A stretch of 64,000 bases of DNA from Pasteuria penetrans (GTDB taxonomy: Bacteria > Bacillota > Bacilli > Thermoactinomycetales > Thermoactinomycetaceae), in assembly GCF_900538055.1 (NCBI RefSeq), contig NZ_UZAC03000001.1, positions 620,001 to 684,000 on the forward strand. The letters run 5' to 3'. Shown piece after piece: positions 1 to 15,994 of the stretch. The translations under genes and the position numbers were made by a program. The number at the start of each line of letters is the position of its first letter. The first letter of the stretch is position 1. The notes under the pieces were generated by a model. It was not told the origin of the DNA and did no database searches. It saw nothing but the letters and a program-made list of their open reading frames with translations.

Positions 1-1
1 A

Positions 2-1240
2 GTTGCGGAGTTGGGTAAGACTGTGAATGCTGATGAGAGATTTTCAGGGATTGACAGAGAGATCAGGAGTAGGAAGTACCTAGTGTATCTCCAGAAGAGA
101 AAAATTGAGGAAGCAATACGCGAGTTTGAAGAGGGCCATCATCGGGTGATCTATGAAAGAGATCTTTTGAAGGAAGATGAGGCACTCCTAGATGATAGTA
201 TGAGATTCAAGATAGGGTATGCAAATTCTTCCATTATAGATTCGATAACGGGGGATAAAAATTCCGCTCCTTTTTGGAGTAATTTCACTAGGAGGAAGAC
301 TGAACTCGTGAATGAAAATAAGAAGTCTATGAGGGAGGGTGGTGCACGATATGATGAGGCGTTTGAGCGTCTCCTTCGATGGGAATTTCGATCGAAAGAT
401 CTGATGCGCAGGGCGGGGAAACTGCAGAGTAAGGCCGCGGGGGAAGTAGCAGAAACAAAAACAGAAAAAGAAAAAGGAAATGAGGATGTTGTTGGAGCCG
501 CCTTTACAGAGTTTGATAGAGTGAAGGAACTTTTCGATCGTGCATCTAAATTGAGTGGGGAGGTACAGAAGTCTCTGGAAAACCTCAACAATCCCATTAC
601 AGGGTGGCACTGGGAGGAAGAGGATTCTAAGAATCTAGAAGAAATAATCACTGAGTATAGGTCTTTGTGGTATGAGATTATTCGGCATCAGAAAAATGGT
701 GGGGATCTTGGTAAGGAAGATTTTGATTCTTTTGAGAAGGAAGTGGAGAGGGATGAGGAACGGATATGGAAACAGGGAGAGGGTGCTTCTAGTGATCATG
801 AGAGAGGGGAATCGGAGCGGTTGGTACCTCAACCCCCATGGATGAAGGGGGAAGTACCACTGTCGCAGGCGGATCGGTTGTCGCAGGATCGGTACCTGTC
901 CAGCGAGCATCAACTTAGTAGGTTGCGATCGGAATTGATGCGTATATATCGGAATAGTAGTTGGTTTGATATTCATAAGGATCTTAGAGCCGATTTGGAT
1001 AGTATGATGGGGAAAATACATGGGTTGTACGCAGATGTAAAGCGTTTGGGGGGTCGGATGTCTGAGGATGAGAAAAGGAGGGTAGATAATCTCATCACTG
1101 AGGACGAGGAGTTAAGAGAGAAGTTGATTACTGCTGAGCCTAAATTGGTGTGGGATGATGTTGATATACATCGTAGATATGATTCCTACGATTCACCCCA
1201 GGTTGATAGTTCTGCCCTAATCGGATCCGGATATTTTTAA
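2..1240 (+). CDS. Hypothetical charged coiled-coil protein, probably 5'-partial
   Basis: An open frame runs in from the left edge. The first start-like codon is TTG at 11, but no spaced Shine-Dalgarno precedes it, so the true start probably lies outside the window. About 410 residues are visible, very rich in Glu, Lys, Arg and Asp with long helix-forming stretches and no membrane segment. A middle linker (about residues 250-300) is Ser/Gly/Pro-rich and separates two helical parts. I do not recognise a family. A hairpin followed by T residues lies about 100 bases after the stop. The protein has no signal peptide in the visible part, unlike the other large odd protein at 10923. Confidence 0.6.
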   Translation, partial: VAELGKTVNADERFSGIDREIRSRKYLVYLQKRKIEEAIREFEEGHHRVIYERDLLKEDEALLDDSMRFKIGYANSSIIDSITGDKNSAPFWSNFTRRKTELVNENKKSMREGGARYDEAFERLLRWEFRSKDLMRRAGKLQSKAAGEVAETKTEKEKGNEDVVGAAFTEFDRVKELFDRASKLSGEVQKSLENLNNPITGWHWEEEDSKNLEEIITEYRSLWYEIIRHQKNGGDLGKEDFDSFEKEVERDEERIWKQGEGASSDHERGESERLVPQPPWMKGEVPLSQADRLSQDRYLSSEHQLSRLRSELMRIYRNSSWFDIHKDLRADLDSMMGKIHGLYADVKRLGGRMSEDEKRRVDNLITEDEELREKLITAEPKLVWDDVDIHRRYDSYDSPQVDSSALIGSGYF

Positions 1241-1334
1241 AAGAGATCGTTATTTCAAAAGAATTCTTTTTTCAAATTAATTATTGGTTATTTGAATTCG
1301 GATGCTTCTGCGGTTGCATTCCAAATTTGGTTTC

Positions 1335-1358
1335 GGGGCCCTGCGTGGGTCTCTTTTT
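1335..1358 (+). terminator. Terminator-like hairpin, part of a repeat
   Basis: GGGGCCC, a TGCG loop, then a partly complementary GGGTCTC arm and a T run. The same block, hairpin plus about 60 bases downstream, recurs near 26564-26640 after the BI-1 gene, so it is a duplicated terminator module. Confidence 0.5.
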
Positions 1359-1690
1359 GTCCTCCCCGCGTCGTCTGATGACCTCGTCTCTGAATATTTT
1401 TTTATGAATGGTGCTATTTTTTAAAAAAGTATCAGATCCACTTAGAATATTTTATAAATTGAATTATATTATTATAAAATGATTATATTATTAATTATTA
1501 TAAAAACAGTTTGCATGGTTGCATTCGGGACCGTGCAATTTCTTGTGGGGAATACCCTATCTATGAATTTAGTCTCACCTTTTGGTAAAGCAATTGAGTA
1601 ACATAATAACATTTTGTTATGACACTGTTCCTGTTTTTGTATCCGCGGGGTATTTATCTTATTTCATATGAATTTTTATAAAATTTTTAC
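1359..1690. other. AT-rich non-coding stretch
   Basis: Low-complexity A/T-rich sequence without a convincing reading frame between the repeat-borne terminator and the intron remnant. I see no gene here. Confidence 0.5.
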
Positions 1691-1691
1691 T

Positions 1692-2105
1692 GTCGAGTAG
1701 GGCTGGCATCTCAGCCAACCCTCTCACAGAACCACACGTAATACTCTCGCATTATGTGGCTCTTATGGTCCCATAGGATTTTGCCCATTCAGAACCCCAG
1801 TCTGGTGTCACGTTCTTCGTACCTCCCTCTGCTGTGTTCTATCCGGATTTCGATCCGATGTTGCCTGGTCCAACTGCGATCATCTCCTTGTCTCAGATTG
1901 TGCGTCCAGTTAGACCCATCGGGTCTAACTCACGATCATCTCTTTGCTTCGGATTGTACGTTGGCTGGTCCGGGCAGACCATTCAACCCCTTCGCCCCAC
2001 CCTCATTACAAGGTTTTCTCCACTACTATGAGTTGATCCGACTCTGTTCACGGAGGCCTTGGTATACCCTTCCTTAGCCCTTTACACCTACCTGGCTAAG
2101 GCCAG
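1692..2105 (-). mobile_element. Group II intron remnant (3' half)
   Basis: Read on the minus strand, the segment ends with the same domain V/VI signature as the introns at 17.7-21.7 kb: an AGCC...GCGAGAGTA...GTGGTTCTGTGAG hairpin followed by a GGCTGAGATGCCAGCC stem and CTACTCGAC at 1692-1700. Upstream pieces match the 'catagtagtg...gtaatg...gtggagcgaagggg' part of the intact introns. No open reading frame survives. The 1740-1870 part matches 17680-17810, which lies at the C-terminal end of an intron reverse transcriptase. Confidence 0.75.
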
Positions 2106-2408
2106 GTGTCCGTTACCGAGGCTTACAATAATCTGCACGCTCTCATCGGGGTAGGATTACAGCACGACCACAAGAACATTAGAAAAGGTGCAGAGAGCCT
2201 ACAGAGGGGGCAACAGTCCATTGCAAATTACCATCGAGGAGACAAGGCTACCAATGCCCTTATAGAGGGAAAGAACTGTGCCACCAAGCTTGACTTTCGC
2301 CAACGTTTTGGGGTTAGGATTTGGAGGAACTATGAGAACCTTGCTATCGTATGTCGCAATAGCCACCTGGAAAACGATCAGGGGGTAAATTTCCGGAATG
2401 TTTCATAA
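2106..2408 (+). CDS. Hypothetical 100-residue ORF, possibly a fragment
   Basis: A GTG-initiated frame directly after the intron remnant encodes about 100 polar residues with several His, Asn and Arg and no membrane segment. No good ribosome binding site is visible and I recognise no family. It may be the tail of a disrupted gene rather than a working one. Confidence 0.25.
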   Translation: MSVTEAYNNLHALIGVGLQHDHKNIRKGAESLQRGQQSIANYHRGDKATNALIEGKNCATKLDFRQRFGVRIWRNYENLAIVCRNSHLENDQGVNFRNVS

Positions 2409-2579
2409 GATTAATATAGTGTTTAATAAACATAAAATAAAATAAAAATTCATTCAATAATTTTGGATACATAATAGAAAAAAGCACATACTTTTGTTTC
2501 TATTTATTTTATAAATTAATAGAGACAGATGCTCTTCGGCATGGGCTCGTGTACAATAAACTGAATAAACAAACTAATT

Positions 2580-2765
2580 ATGGGGAAGAGTGGGCCCCAT
2601 CTAATTCATCCTTGCAATCCATAATTAGGAAAAAACCGCCCAAGGATATTCCGGGTCCGAAGTTTGGCCAAGAGCCATTTTTATGAGTCCGCAAAGGATC
2701 ATTTCCCATTTTTATTGGAACCTCAAGAAACAATTGTGAACCTTGTTAACAGCACCAGCACCATA
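2580..2765 (+). repeat. Dispersed repeat, copy 1
   Basis: Contains the marks of a repeat family found across the window: 'catccttgcaatccataattagg', 'ggtccgaagtttggccaag', 'tccgcaaaggatca' and 'gcaccagcacca'. Related copies are at 27600-27705 (same orientation), 34535-34890 and 40865-40975 (inverted), 35275-35330 (partial) and 42960-43245. Confidence 0.65.
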
Positions 2766-3745
2766 TCCTGATTAGGAATCCGAATAGGACCCCGCGGATT
2801 CGGGAGCCCTACTAGGGACTTCTGATCCGACACCCTTTGTATTTTGTGGTGGTTATTGTTACGCTGGCAATAGGACATGGTCTTAGTCTTTGATGTAAGC
2901 GGAAGAGGTGCCTTTTCTGGCAGCAGGAACAAGGGAGTGAGGGGTCCGCTTGGAGGGTCCCTGGTCCCCTCTTCCAATTCTCATTGTGAAATTTCTGGGG
3001 ATTGGGTGTAACGGTGGGTTTCACATTATGGAATGGGTTTATGTCGAGGACCCAGATTAATCTGTAGAAAATTATAGTTGTAGACGGTTGGTTTCCTTGG
3101 TTTCCCCTGAATGTGTGATGGAGGGCTGATCCTCAACTCATCCGTTTTGCTGGTGATTTTGTATTGTGTTCATTCGATAAAAAATTTGCGGTGGTACCTT
3201 TCTGGAGGATTGATTTTTTAGGAGGGATAGTAGGGTAGAGGATGGGAAATTGTAATTCCCCTCGGAATTTTTTGTGTAGCAAACCACGTTGACATGGGAT
3301 TCCCGATTGAATTTTCCTTTTGGGATCGCTACAATGGAGGGTAGAAGTGACCGTGCCATACGAACGGGAGTCAGGGAAGGGCCACATGGGGTTTCGTCCG
3401 TTTGTCCGATCATGGTGGTGTTCTGGTGGATCCTGTTGTTGCGTTTGCGGTGTGTTTTTTGTGGGTGTGGATTTCTTCTCCCCTGTGGGGTCTCCGATTT
3501 CTTTGATGTGCGCCCGATAGGGGACAAGGAACAGTAGCAGGGTTTGTGGTGGTGGGTATTGTTTCTTGTATGCATAAGGGAATCCGTTTTCCCATAATCA
3601 TTTCGCTGATGTGGCCATGGTTCCCCTTGTGATTTCCAGTTGGGTGTTTTGTGCCCCCCGGTATTCAGATGCCCCCGCGGGTCTTTCCCATTTGTTGTGG
3701 CCCGTCCTTTGGTTTTGTCACGGGGCTTTGTGCCCTCGTCCTACC
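2766..3745. other. Region upstream of the atp operon, no clear gene
   Basis: Bacilli often have atpI before atpB, but no frame here reads convincingly as AtpI. Overlapping frames at 3289-3537 and 3320-3520 have a hydrophobic stretch, yet none has a good start and none reaches atpB. A decayed atpI is possible. A TTGACA at about 3290 could be the -35 box of the operon promoter, but no good -10 follows. Confidence 0.35.
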
Positions 3746-3768
3746 TGAGGAGGTGAATAGGGTCCCCC

Positions 3769-4464
3769 ATGCATGAGTCGAGGATTTTGGACTACGATTT
3801 TTTGGGTGTGCCAATGAAATTTGATCTCGTAGCTGTGTATACGACAGGGGTGACCTGTTTGTTGGTCTTCTTGTTGGTGTTTTTTGCTGCCCGGCGTCCT
3901 TCCCTTGTGCCCACGGGTGCGCAGAACGTGCTGGAGAGTGTTATGGGGTTTGTGCAGGGAATGGTGAAGGAACAGATCAAGCCCGGGATTGCGCCCCGTT
4001 TTTATGGATTCACTCTGTCACTCTTTCTATATATTCTCGTAGCCAATCAGGTTGGGCTGCTTACTAGTATGCCCAGTGTGATGGATCATCATCATTACGT
4101 ATGGTGGAAATCACCAACAGCGAATATAAACGTGGCACTTGTCATGGCGGTTGCAATTACCTATGGTGCACATGGGATGGGGATAGCTCGACACGGGTGG
4201 CGCTATTTGTGTCAATATAAGAATCCCTTCGAGCTTTTCGGCTTGGTTACCCAGCCCTTGACGCATGGAATGCGTTTGTGGGCCAATATTATGGCTGGTG
4301 AGATCGTCATTGGTGTTTTACTTCAGGCGGGTTCCTGGGTGATGATGAGTGCGCCCCTGATTGTTTGGCTAGGGTATTCCATTTTTGTAGGGGTTATTCA
4401 GGCCTATGTATTCTCCGTATTGGCTATGGTCTATATTGGGAATCAATTGGGAGATCCTCATTGA
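3769..4464 (+). CDS. atpB: ATP synthase Fo subunit a
   Basis: Membrane subunit a provides the two half-channels through which protons reach the c-ring. The 231-residue product is normal length with about five or six hydrophobic helices. The most diagnostic part is near residues 160-180, where 'QPLTHGMRLWANIMAGEI' carries the essential channel Arg in the conserved RLWANI context. ATG at 3769 follows an AGGAGGTG site at about 3747. It is the first recognisable gene of the operon; atpE follows after a 165-base gap with its own ribosome binding site. Confidence 0.95.
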   Translation: MHESRILDYDFLGVPMKFDLVAVYTTGVTCLLVFLLVFFAARRPSLVPTGAQNVLESVMGFVQGMVKEQIKPGIAPRFYGFTLSLFLYILVANQVGLLTSMPSVMDHHHYVWWKSPTANINVALVMAVAITYGAHGMGIARHGWRYLCQYKNPFELFGLVTQPLTHGMRLWANIMAGEIVIGVLLQAGSWVMMSAPLIVWLGYSIFVGVIQAYVFSVLAMVYIGNQLGDPH

Positions 4465-4629
4465 GGGGTATGGATTCGGTATGTGATGGAGTATCCCCTG
4501 TGCTGGTTTTTCCATAGAGGGGTGTTTCTCCCAAGGTGCTGATGGTGTTTTTTCTGGGATGTGTTTTTGATGAAGGATGGGGTTTTCTGATTTCTCTATA
4601 TTGTTTCTGCTAAGGAGGAGTGATGAATT

Positions 4630-4914
4630 ATGTCGGGTTCGTCGAAGCTTATGGAGGTTTTCCCAGAAGTGACTTCCCATGTTGGTGGTACCTATTCCGG
4701 TGCAGTCATGTTGGCAGTGGCTGCGTTGACAGGCGGTTTCGGGAATGCGTGGGTAGTGGGCCGTTATTTGGAGGGGATTACCCGTCAACCGGAGGCTGCT
4801 TCGCAGTTGCGTACGGCCATGTTTGTGGGGGTTGGCGTGGTGGAGGCCTTGCCCATCATTACCGCGATTTTTGGTATTCTGAAGATCATGGGTGTCTTCG
4901 GTTTGAAGGGATGA
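4630..4914 (+). CDS. atpE: ATP synthase Fo subunit c
   Basis: The product is 94 residues: two transmembrane helices joined by the polar RQP loop (residues 52-54). The ion-binding carboxylate is Glu72 in VVEALPII. The residue after it is Ala rather than Ser or Thr, and there is no Na+-type ligand set, so proton coupling is the better inference. The Gly-rich first helix (GGFGNA) is typical of c-ring packing. An AAGGAGGAG site precedes ATG 4630. An overlapping longer frame at 4620 in another phase is a shadow. The N-terminus is about 15 residues longer than usual. Confidence 0.95.
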   Translation: MSGSSKLMEVFPEVTSHVGGTYSGAVMLAVAALTGGFGNAWVVGRYLEGITRQPEAASQLRTAMFVGVGVVEALPIITAIFGILKIMGVFGLKG

Positions 4915-5024
4915 CCTGCTCAGGGTTGTGGTGTGTGTGGACCTGATGGATGGGGACTAGATGAGACATCGTAGTAGGTTGTGGGGATCTGTAGAACCCT
5001 TTTGTAAAGGAGGGTGGCGTAGTA

Positions 5025-5507
5025 GTGTTAGATCTTCAGTTAGGAACAGCGTTGTTCCAGTTGGTGGCTTTTCTCGTTCTTGTTTTCTTGGTGAGTCGTT
5101 TTGCTGTACGCCCGGTGTCGAAAATGATGGAGGCACGTACGGAGAGGATTAAGTCTACTCTGGAGGAGGCAGAAGCGAAGCGGAAGGAGGCCCTTCTCTA
5201 TGTAGAGCAGCAAAGGGAGGCCTTGAAGCAAGCCCGGCAGGAGGCTCAGGGGATGCTTGCCACTGCGCGTTTTCAGAAGGAGCAGGAGGCGGCGTCGATC
5301 CTACAGGAGGCGAGGCAGAGAGCCGAGCAAACGTTGGAGTCTGCTAAGTCGGAGGTTGCACGGGAGCGGGAGGAGGCAGTCCGTCAGCTCCGTGTCGAGG
5401 TAAGCGGTTTGGCTGTGCAGTTGGCGAGTCGGATTTTGCATAAAGAGGTTGATCGGTCCCAGCACGAGCAGTTGCTGGAGCGATACTTGAGGCAGGTGGG
5501 CTCGTGA
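5025..5507 (+). CDS. atpF: ATP synthase Fo subunit b
   Basis: Peripheral stalk subunit: one N-terminal membrane helix (about residues 8-27), then a long charged coiled coil rich in Glu, Ala, Gln and Arg. 160 residues is normal. GTG at 5025 is the start, with AAAGGAGG at about 5006-5013. The stop overlaps the GTG start of atpH (GTGA), so the two stalk genes are probably translationally coupled. Confidence 0.93.
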   Translation: MLDLQLGTALFQLVAFLVLVFLVSRFAVRPVSKMMEARTERIKSTLEEAEAKRKEALLYVEQQREALKQARQEAQGMLATARFQKEQEAASILQEARQRAEQTLESAKSEVAREREEAVRQLRVEVSGLAVQLASRILHKEVDRSQHEQLLERYLRQVGS

Positions 5508-6040
5508 GCTTAGTAGCCAAACGGTATGCGCTTGCCTTGTTCCGAGTTGCCGAGGAACAAAAAGTAGTGGACATGGTGGAGCAGGACATGCGTAAAGCGG
5601 CGCGTGCTTTTTGGGGTGTTCCCAAGTTGTGGTTTTGGTTGGGTAGTTCCGCTGTACCCTTGGCGCAGAAACGTGGTTTATTCCTCACAGCATTGCGCGA
5701 TGTGCATCCATTGGTTAGAAATACCTTCCTGTTGTTGTTGGATCGGAAACGATTCCAGGAGATTTTGTCGGTAGCGGAGGCTCTGCATGAATACGTCCTG
5801 GCATCGCGAGGTGAGATGGAGGCTGTTGTTATGGTGGCAGCTGCACTCTCAGCGGAGGATCGGTCGCGTGTACAGGGGGTATTTGAGAAGAAGTTGGGTC
5901 TCCGTTTGCGTGTTCAGTGGGTAGTGGATGATAGTCTTCTTGGCGGTACCGTAGTGCGTGTGGGTGATCGTGTGTATGATGGCAGCTTGAGTACGCAGCT
6001 GGCAAGGTTTGCTCACTTAGCGGCGCGATCCGAAGGGTGA
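5504..6040 (+). CDS. atpH: ATP synthase F1 subunit delta
   Basis: 178 residues with the OSCP/delta pattern: N-terminal 'LVAKRYALALFRVAEE' and C-terminal 'LLGGTVVRVGDRVYDGSLSTQL'. It joins the b stalk to the top of the F1 head. GTG start at 5504 overlaps the atpF stop. The middle part is Trp-rich (FWGVPKLWFWLGSS), which is unusual but in frame. Confidence 0.93.
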   Translation: MSLVAKRYALALFRVAEEQKVVDMVEQDMRKAARAFWGVPKLWFWLGSSAVPLAQKRGLFLTALRDVHPLVRNTFLLLLDRKRFQEILSVAEALHEYVLASRGEMEAVVMVAAALSAEDRSRVQGVFEKKLGLRLRVQWVVDDSLLGGTVVRVGDRVYDGSLSTQLARFAHLAARSEG

Positions 6041-7588
<1,548 letters not shown>

Positions 7589-7612
7589 GGGTTTGCAAAG
7601 GGGTATACATAT

Positions 7613-9917
<2,305 letters not shown>

Positions 9918-9931
9918 GGGGGAGAGTCCTC

Positions 9932-10336
9932 GTGGAGTTGATCATTCGAACACCCGAGCGGGAAGTTTTGTCCATCCAGGCGGCGTATGTATCTACACGG
10001 GCTGCTGGGGGTGTCATCGGGATTTTGCCTAGGCATGCACCTATGTTGAGTCCGTTATCCCCAAGCGTTCCGGTACGCGTTCGGGATCGGCAGGGACGTG
10101 AATCTTCCTATGCTGTTCACGGTGGTTTTTTGGAGGTTTTGCCTACGCAGGTCTTGGTGTTGGCTGAGAGTGCGGAGTCGGCAGAAGAAATTGATGTTCT
10201 GCGTTCTCGGGCCGCGCGCGAGAGGGCCGAGTCCCGGTTGGCTAGTGGGGAAGGGGATCTGCCGCGGGCTGAGGTTGCCTTGCAGCGGTCCCTAAATCGC
10301 TTGTCGGTTGCGGGAGATAGAGGTAACAAGGATTGA
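9932..10336 (+). CDS. atpC: ATP synthase F1 subunit epsilon
   Basis: 134 residues: an N-terminal beta sandwich (IRTPEREVLSIQAAYVSTRAAGGVIGILPRHAPML, of which GxxGILPxHAP is the family signature) and a short C-terminal helical hairpin that can act as a brake on ATP hydrolysis. GTG start at 9932 after GGGGGGAGAG. It closes the operon. Confidence 0.93.
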   Translation: MELIIRTPEREVLSIQAAYVSTRAAGGVIGILPRHAPMLSPLSPSVPVRVRDRQGRESSYAVHGGFLEVLPTQVLVLAESAESAEEIDVLRSRAARERAESRLASGEGDLPRAEVALQRSLNRLSVAGDRGNKD

Positions 10337-10363
10337 ATACTAGAATGAATGTTTTTTTGTCTG

Positions 10364-10390
10364 TCCCTGTTTTGGGGGCAGGCTTTTTTG
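10364..10390 (+). terminator. Possible terminator of the atp operon
   Basis: A short stem of CCTG and CAGG around TTTTGGGGG is followed by CTTTTTT, 30 bases after the atpC stop. The stem is weak, but its place fits. Confidence 0.4.
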
Positions 10391-10922
10391 CGTTTGTATC
10401 GATATCGTATTTATACTTTTGGGCAATGGAGGCCTGGGGGGTTTTGTACAACAATCCACCAAATTGTACAGTGAGCCGTCCCAATTGGGCCCATCCCCCC
10501 CTGTACACTGTGTATGCTGCCCTATAACGTGTAGGACAAGTTCCGTTGTTGTTTCCCCCCCGTGACTTTTCCCCATACCCTCCACATTTGGCGTGTACTT
10601 AGCCGCGACTGTCCATGTTGAAAAGAGAGGGGTATCTACCCCCAAGCCTATCTATGGATCAACTGGTTATATGGCAGCCTAGTGACCTCAAACGGTCTGT
10701 TTGTCTATCCGTTCCCCCTATGTTACCCCACATAATACTGCTTGCTCGATTCATGTAGTAATTTCACACCCAAAAGCCGTTGTTCATACACCCGCTAGGA
10801 ACAGCTGTGGTTTACATATATATCACGATCATGTATAATATTGCATGTTTGTAATTTTTAAAAATTTAAATATATTAATAAAAACATTTTATCAATAACT
10901 ATGAGGGAGGTTTTCCATTAGA
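10391..10922. other. Intergenic region upstream of the Gln-rich gene
   Basis: No supported gene. There are short inverted segments such as 'ttgtaca...tgtacag' near 10443-10505, and an AT-rich stretch at 10815-10895 where the promoter of the next gene may lie. Confidence 0.4.
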
Positions 10923-13360
<2,438 letters not shown>

Positions 13361-13364
<4 letters not shown>

Positions 13365-13545
13365 GGTGGGGAAGTTTTTATCATAGAATATGTACGTTGC
13401 TGGACGATCTATGATGGGTCAACTCGGCGTTTATGTACCCATCATAGGGAGGACGGTACGTTTTTTCAGGGGAATTTTGGATGGTAAGCACGATAGGGAG
13501 GGTTCCTAAGGATGTTTTTTACATGAGAGTGGCTAACAATAGAGG
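13361..13545 (+). pseudogene. Stranded 3' fragment of atpD
   Basis: The sequence follows atpD 9700-9885 almost base for base with scattered changes: compare 'aaggtggagaagtttttatc' with 'aaggtggggaagtttttatc', and later 'gagacggtacg' and 'attttggacggtaagca' with near-identical counterparts. It has lost the reading frame. It begins exactly where the Gln-rich ORF ends, so that ORF's stop codon lies within atpD-derived DNA. Confidence 0.85.
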
Positions 13546-14185
13546 GATACATTTTTACTAAAATATAGTTTATACAATGATTAACGTCTTATAATTAAGC
13601 ATTCATGCCCATTACTTCATATAGGACGACCCTATGTTCCGATTGTGTTCTTCGGAAGGGGAACACCACAAGAAAGGTACTGGGTAGACGTTGTTACCAA
13701 AGAATTTCTTGAAAAGGTCATCCATCTAAAAATGTAAAATTTTAAAAAATTATTTATGAAAGTTTTCATACACTTATGTACTAGTATATATTATTTTACA
13801 TAGTAAGATAGAAAAAATCCTGAAATGAATCGTAGCATTTCAATGAGCATTCACTTCCAAATTGTATTGAAGATTGTACCAGAGAAGTTTCCTGATTTTG
13901 TATTGTTGTACTTATATAAATAAAACATATTTATATTTTATTTATATAAATATAATTACATAATATCAATGTCTATAAACAAAGGTTTGGCTACTTATAG
14001 ACGTAAGTGTAAAGGGACTGGCTGTTCATAACCCCCATTTATAAAAAATACCTGGGGGCTGATTCTAAGATACTGCGTTCTTTCTACCAGGTTGTGTCAC
14101 CCCCAGAATCCTTTGTAAGTTCACAACAACGTTTTCTTCGTATGCCCCAATCACTGGCGCGTTTTTTCCCCTGGCACGGGTAAAC
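13546..14185. other. AT-rich non-coding stretch
   Basis: No gene seen. Several A/T tracts lie at 13740-13970, then 150 bases of more balanced sequence before the sortase stop. Confidence 0.4.
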
Positions 14186-14188
14186 GGA

Positions 14189-14890
14189 TTATCCTTCGGT
14201 GGTGAGCTGTTTCCATTTTTCTGGGGGTAGGTTTATGACTTCGATAAGGGGGCCGCACATAACATAGCGTTTGGGTGCGTTACCAATGTACCCAAAGGGA
14301 TAACAGGTGGTTAGACAAAGTTCAGGTTGGTCACTGGATACGGCCACAGAGGTGTCTTTTTTGTCCACAATGCGTGTAGTTCGGTATTGGTAAACGAACA
14401 ACTGATTGGGTGCCATTTTAGAGGTAATCAGAAAACGATCCCCCTCATGTAAGAGGCGTGCTTTACGGAAATGAGTATCGCGGTGTCCGGAGATGATACA
14501 GCGGCCCAGCTCCCCTGGATAGACTAGTTCCGATGTCAGGAATAGACCGAGTCCCTTTTTTAGGCAGTCGGGATCTGTCCCCAACACATAGGGCATTTTT
14601 TTCCCAATGCGTGGTATGTAGATCGATCCTGTATACTCGCACAAACCGGGGACCTCTCCCTCCCCTTGGGTCCTTGGGGGAACTTTGAATTCATTCTTCG
14701 GTTTGAGATCCTCCCAATCGGACACGAGAGAGCGGGTTTCTTCGGGTGCGTTTTCTACTACGGAACCCTCCTCATAGAGTTGATATGCGTAATAGACCGC
14801 AGTACATAGTCCACTCCCCATGAGGGCATACAATATCCAATCCAGGACTTTTATTTTTCCCATGAGGGATATGATTTTCACAGGATCCAT
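14189..14890 (-). CDS. Class D-like sortase, copy 1
   Basis: 233 residues with one N-terminal membrane anchor (about residues 17-38) and an extracytoplasmic sortase domain. Catalytic triad: His136 in SGHRDTHF, Cys196 in TTCYPF, Arg208 in APKRYV. Sortases cleave a C-terminal sorting signal and join the protein to a cell-wall or spore nucleophile. Like all seven copies here it has an extra Cys pair (Cys84, Cys109). It is the most divergent copy, with an extra Cys shortly after the catalytic Arg. Start ATG 14890; the ribosome binding site is weak. No substrate gene is adjacent. Confidence 0.88.
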   Translation of the reverse strand: MDPVKIISLMGKIKVLDWILYALMGSGLCTAVYYAYQLYEEGSVVENAPEETRSLVSDWEDLKPKNEFKVPPRTQGEGEVPGLCEYTGSIYIPRIGKKMPYVLGTDPDCLKKGLGLFLTSELVYPGELGRCIISGHRDTHFRKARLLHEGDRFLITSKMAPNQLFVYQYRTTRIVDKKDTSVAVSSDQPELCLTTCYPFGYIGNAPKRYVMCGPLIEVINLPPEKWKQLTTEG

Positions 14891-15099
14891 TGCCTATACC
14901 ATCATTCCGTTTTTTTTATCTAGACAGTGGAAGGTTGCATTCTTAAGATGTTTTCCTCCATTCCCATCCGTACCCTTTCCCCATGGGGTGTGTACGACGT
15001 TCAACTAAGTAGGGATAGGGGGATGACGAAAGAAATTCCCGGTCCGTTCAGGGGTTAGGGATAATGGATATGCACCTTGTAAGGGTTACGCGAATTGAA

Positions 15100-15345
15100 A
15101 CATTGCGGCGTGGACAAAAGGATGCTCCGTTATTGTGAGAGATGGCTCAAAGCCCCGGTGCAACTATCTGATGGAACGATCGAGGAAAAGGACTAGGGCA
15201 CATCACAAGGGGGTGTCATAGGCCTCCTACTGGCCAATCTGTTCCTGCACTGCGCTTTCGATCAATGGATCGAAACGCAGCCCCGATAGCGGGTCAACCC
15301 CCTATTTTTACCCCACCATGGCAAAATAGCCCTACCCCTTGTCCG
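15100..15345 (+). pseudogene. Group II intron reverse transcriptase fragment
   Basis: In one frame the segment reads 'MLRYCERWLKAPVQ', 'GTSQGGVIGLLLANLFLH' and 'FDQWIETQPR', the reverse transcriptase motif-4 region just before YADD. Two in-frame stops and loss of both flanks show it is dead. The same strand carries the C-terminal remnant at 17.9 kb, so the two may be parts of one copy separated by the IS3-type element; that link is inference. Confidence 0.75.
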
Positions 15346-15710
15346 TGCGGAACAAAACATGTCCATTTCCCATTTTTATTCGTAATTATTCCTAAATAAT
15401 AATTATAATTAAATTTATAAGGTGTTAGGAACTCACCATCGCTAGTTTATGTCCTACGCTCGTTGGTTGGGTCCTCAGTCCTCCGAGACAGTCTGAACAA
15501 GAGGGAAGTTGCCTACCGGAATTGTGAACAAAATGCAGTTCCAATCTGCAGCAGGAGACCACGAGCCAACTCTCCGGAATCGCACACAAAAAAAACCTAT
15601 CTTAGGAGAGTAGAGAGTGCCAGGAAACTGAATCGGGTGAGGGCAAGACCCTCTCTTTCCCTAAGCCCCACAACGAATGAATCATGTCCGATGATTATCA
15701 TTCAACCGCT

Positions 15711-15778
15711 AATTTCTGAGATAAAAATTACTACTCTTACTTATAATTTCTGAGATAAAAATTACTACTCTTACTTAT
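15711..15778 (+). repeat. Perfect 34-base tandem duplication
   Basis: Two adjacent copies starting 'aatttctgagataaaaatta' at 15711 and 15745. The surroundings are AT-rich and non-coding, and nothing else is seen between 15346 and 15994. Confidence 0.9.
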
Positions 15779-15994
15779 TATCTAAATCATAGGGAAAACC
15801 AAAGCAATAGGCAATTGAAAATAAATAAAATAATTATTTTTATTTTTTTATAAATTAAGTTGTTAAATAATGAAAAAGGACAATAAAACCCGAAAATTAT
15901 CTTTCTTTGAAGCGCAATCAAGTAATATCACTGCTATTTATATAAAATTATATAAAATAGTACTGCTATTCCTTTTGGTTCGGGGATAAGGTTC

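Noticed and set aside
3289-3537. atpI upstream of atpB
   Set aside because: One hydrophobic stretch is present, but no frame shows the expected two-pair helix pattern or a good start, so I cannot call it.
10391-10922. Small RNA or riboswitch upstream of the Gln-rich gene
   Set aside because: Some short inverted segments exist, but I see no known riboswitch core or a terminator/antiterminator pair.
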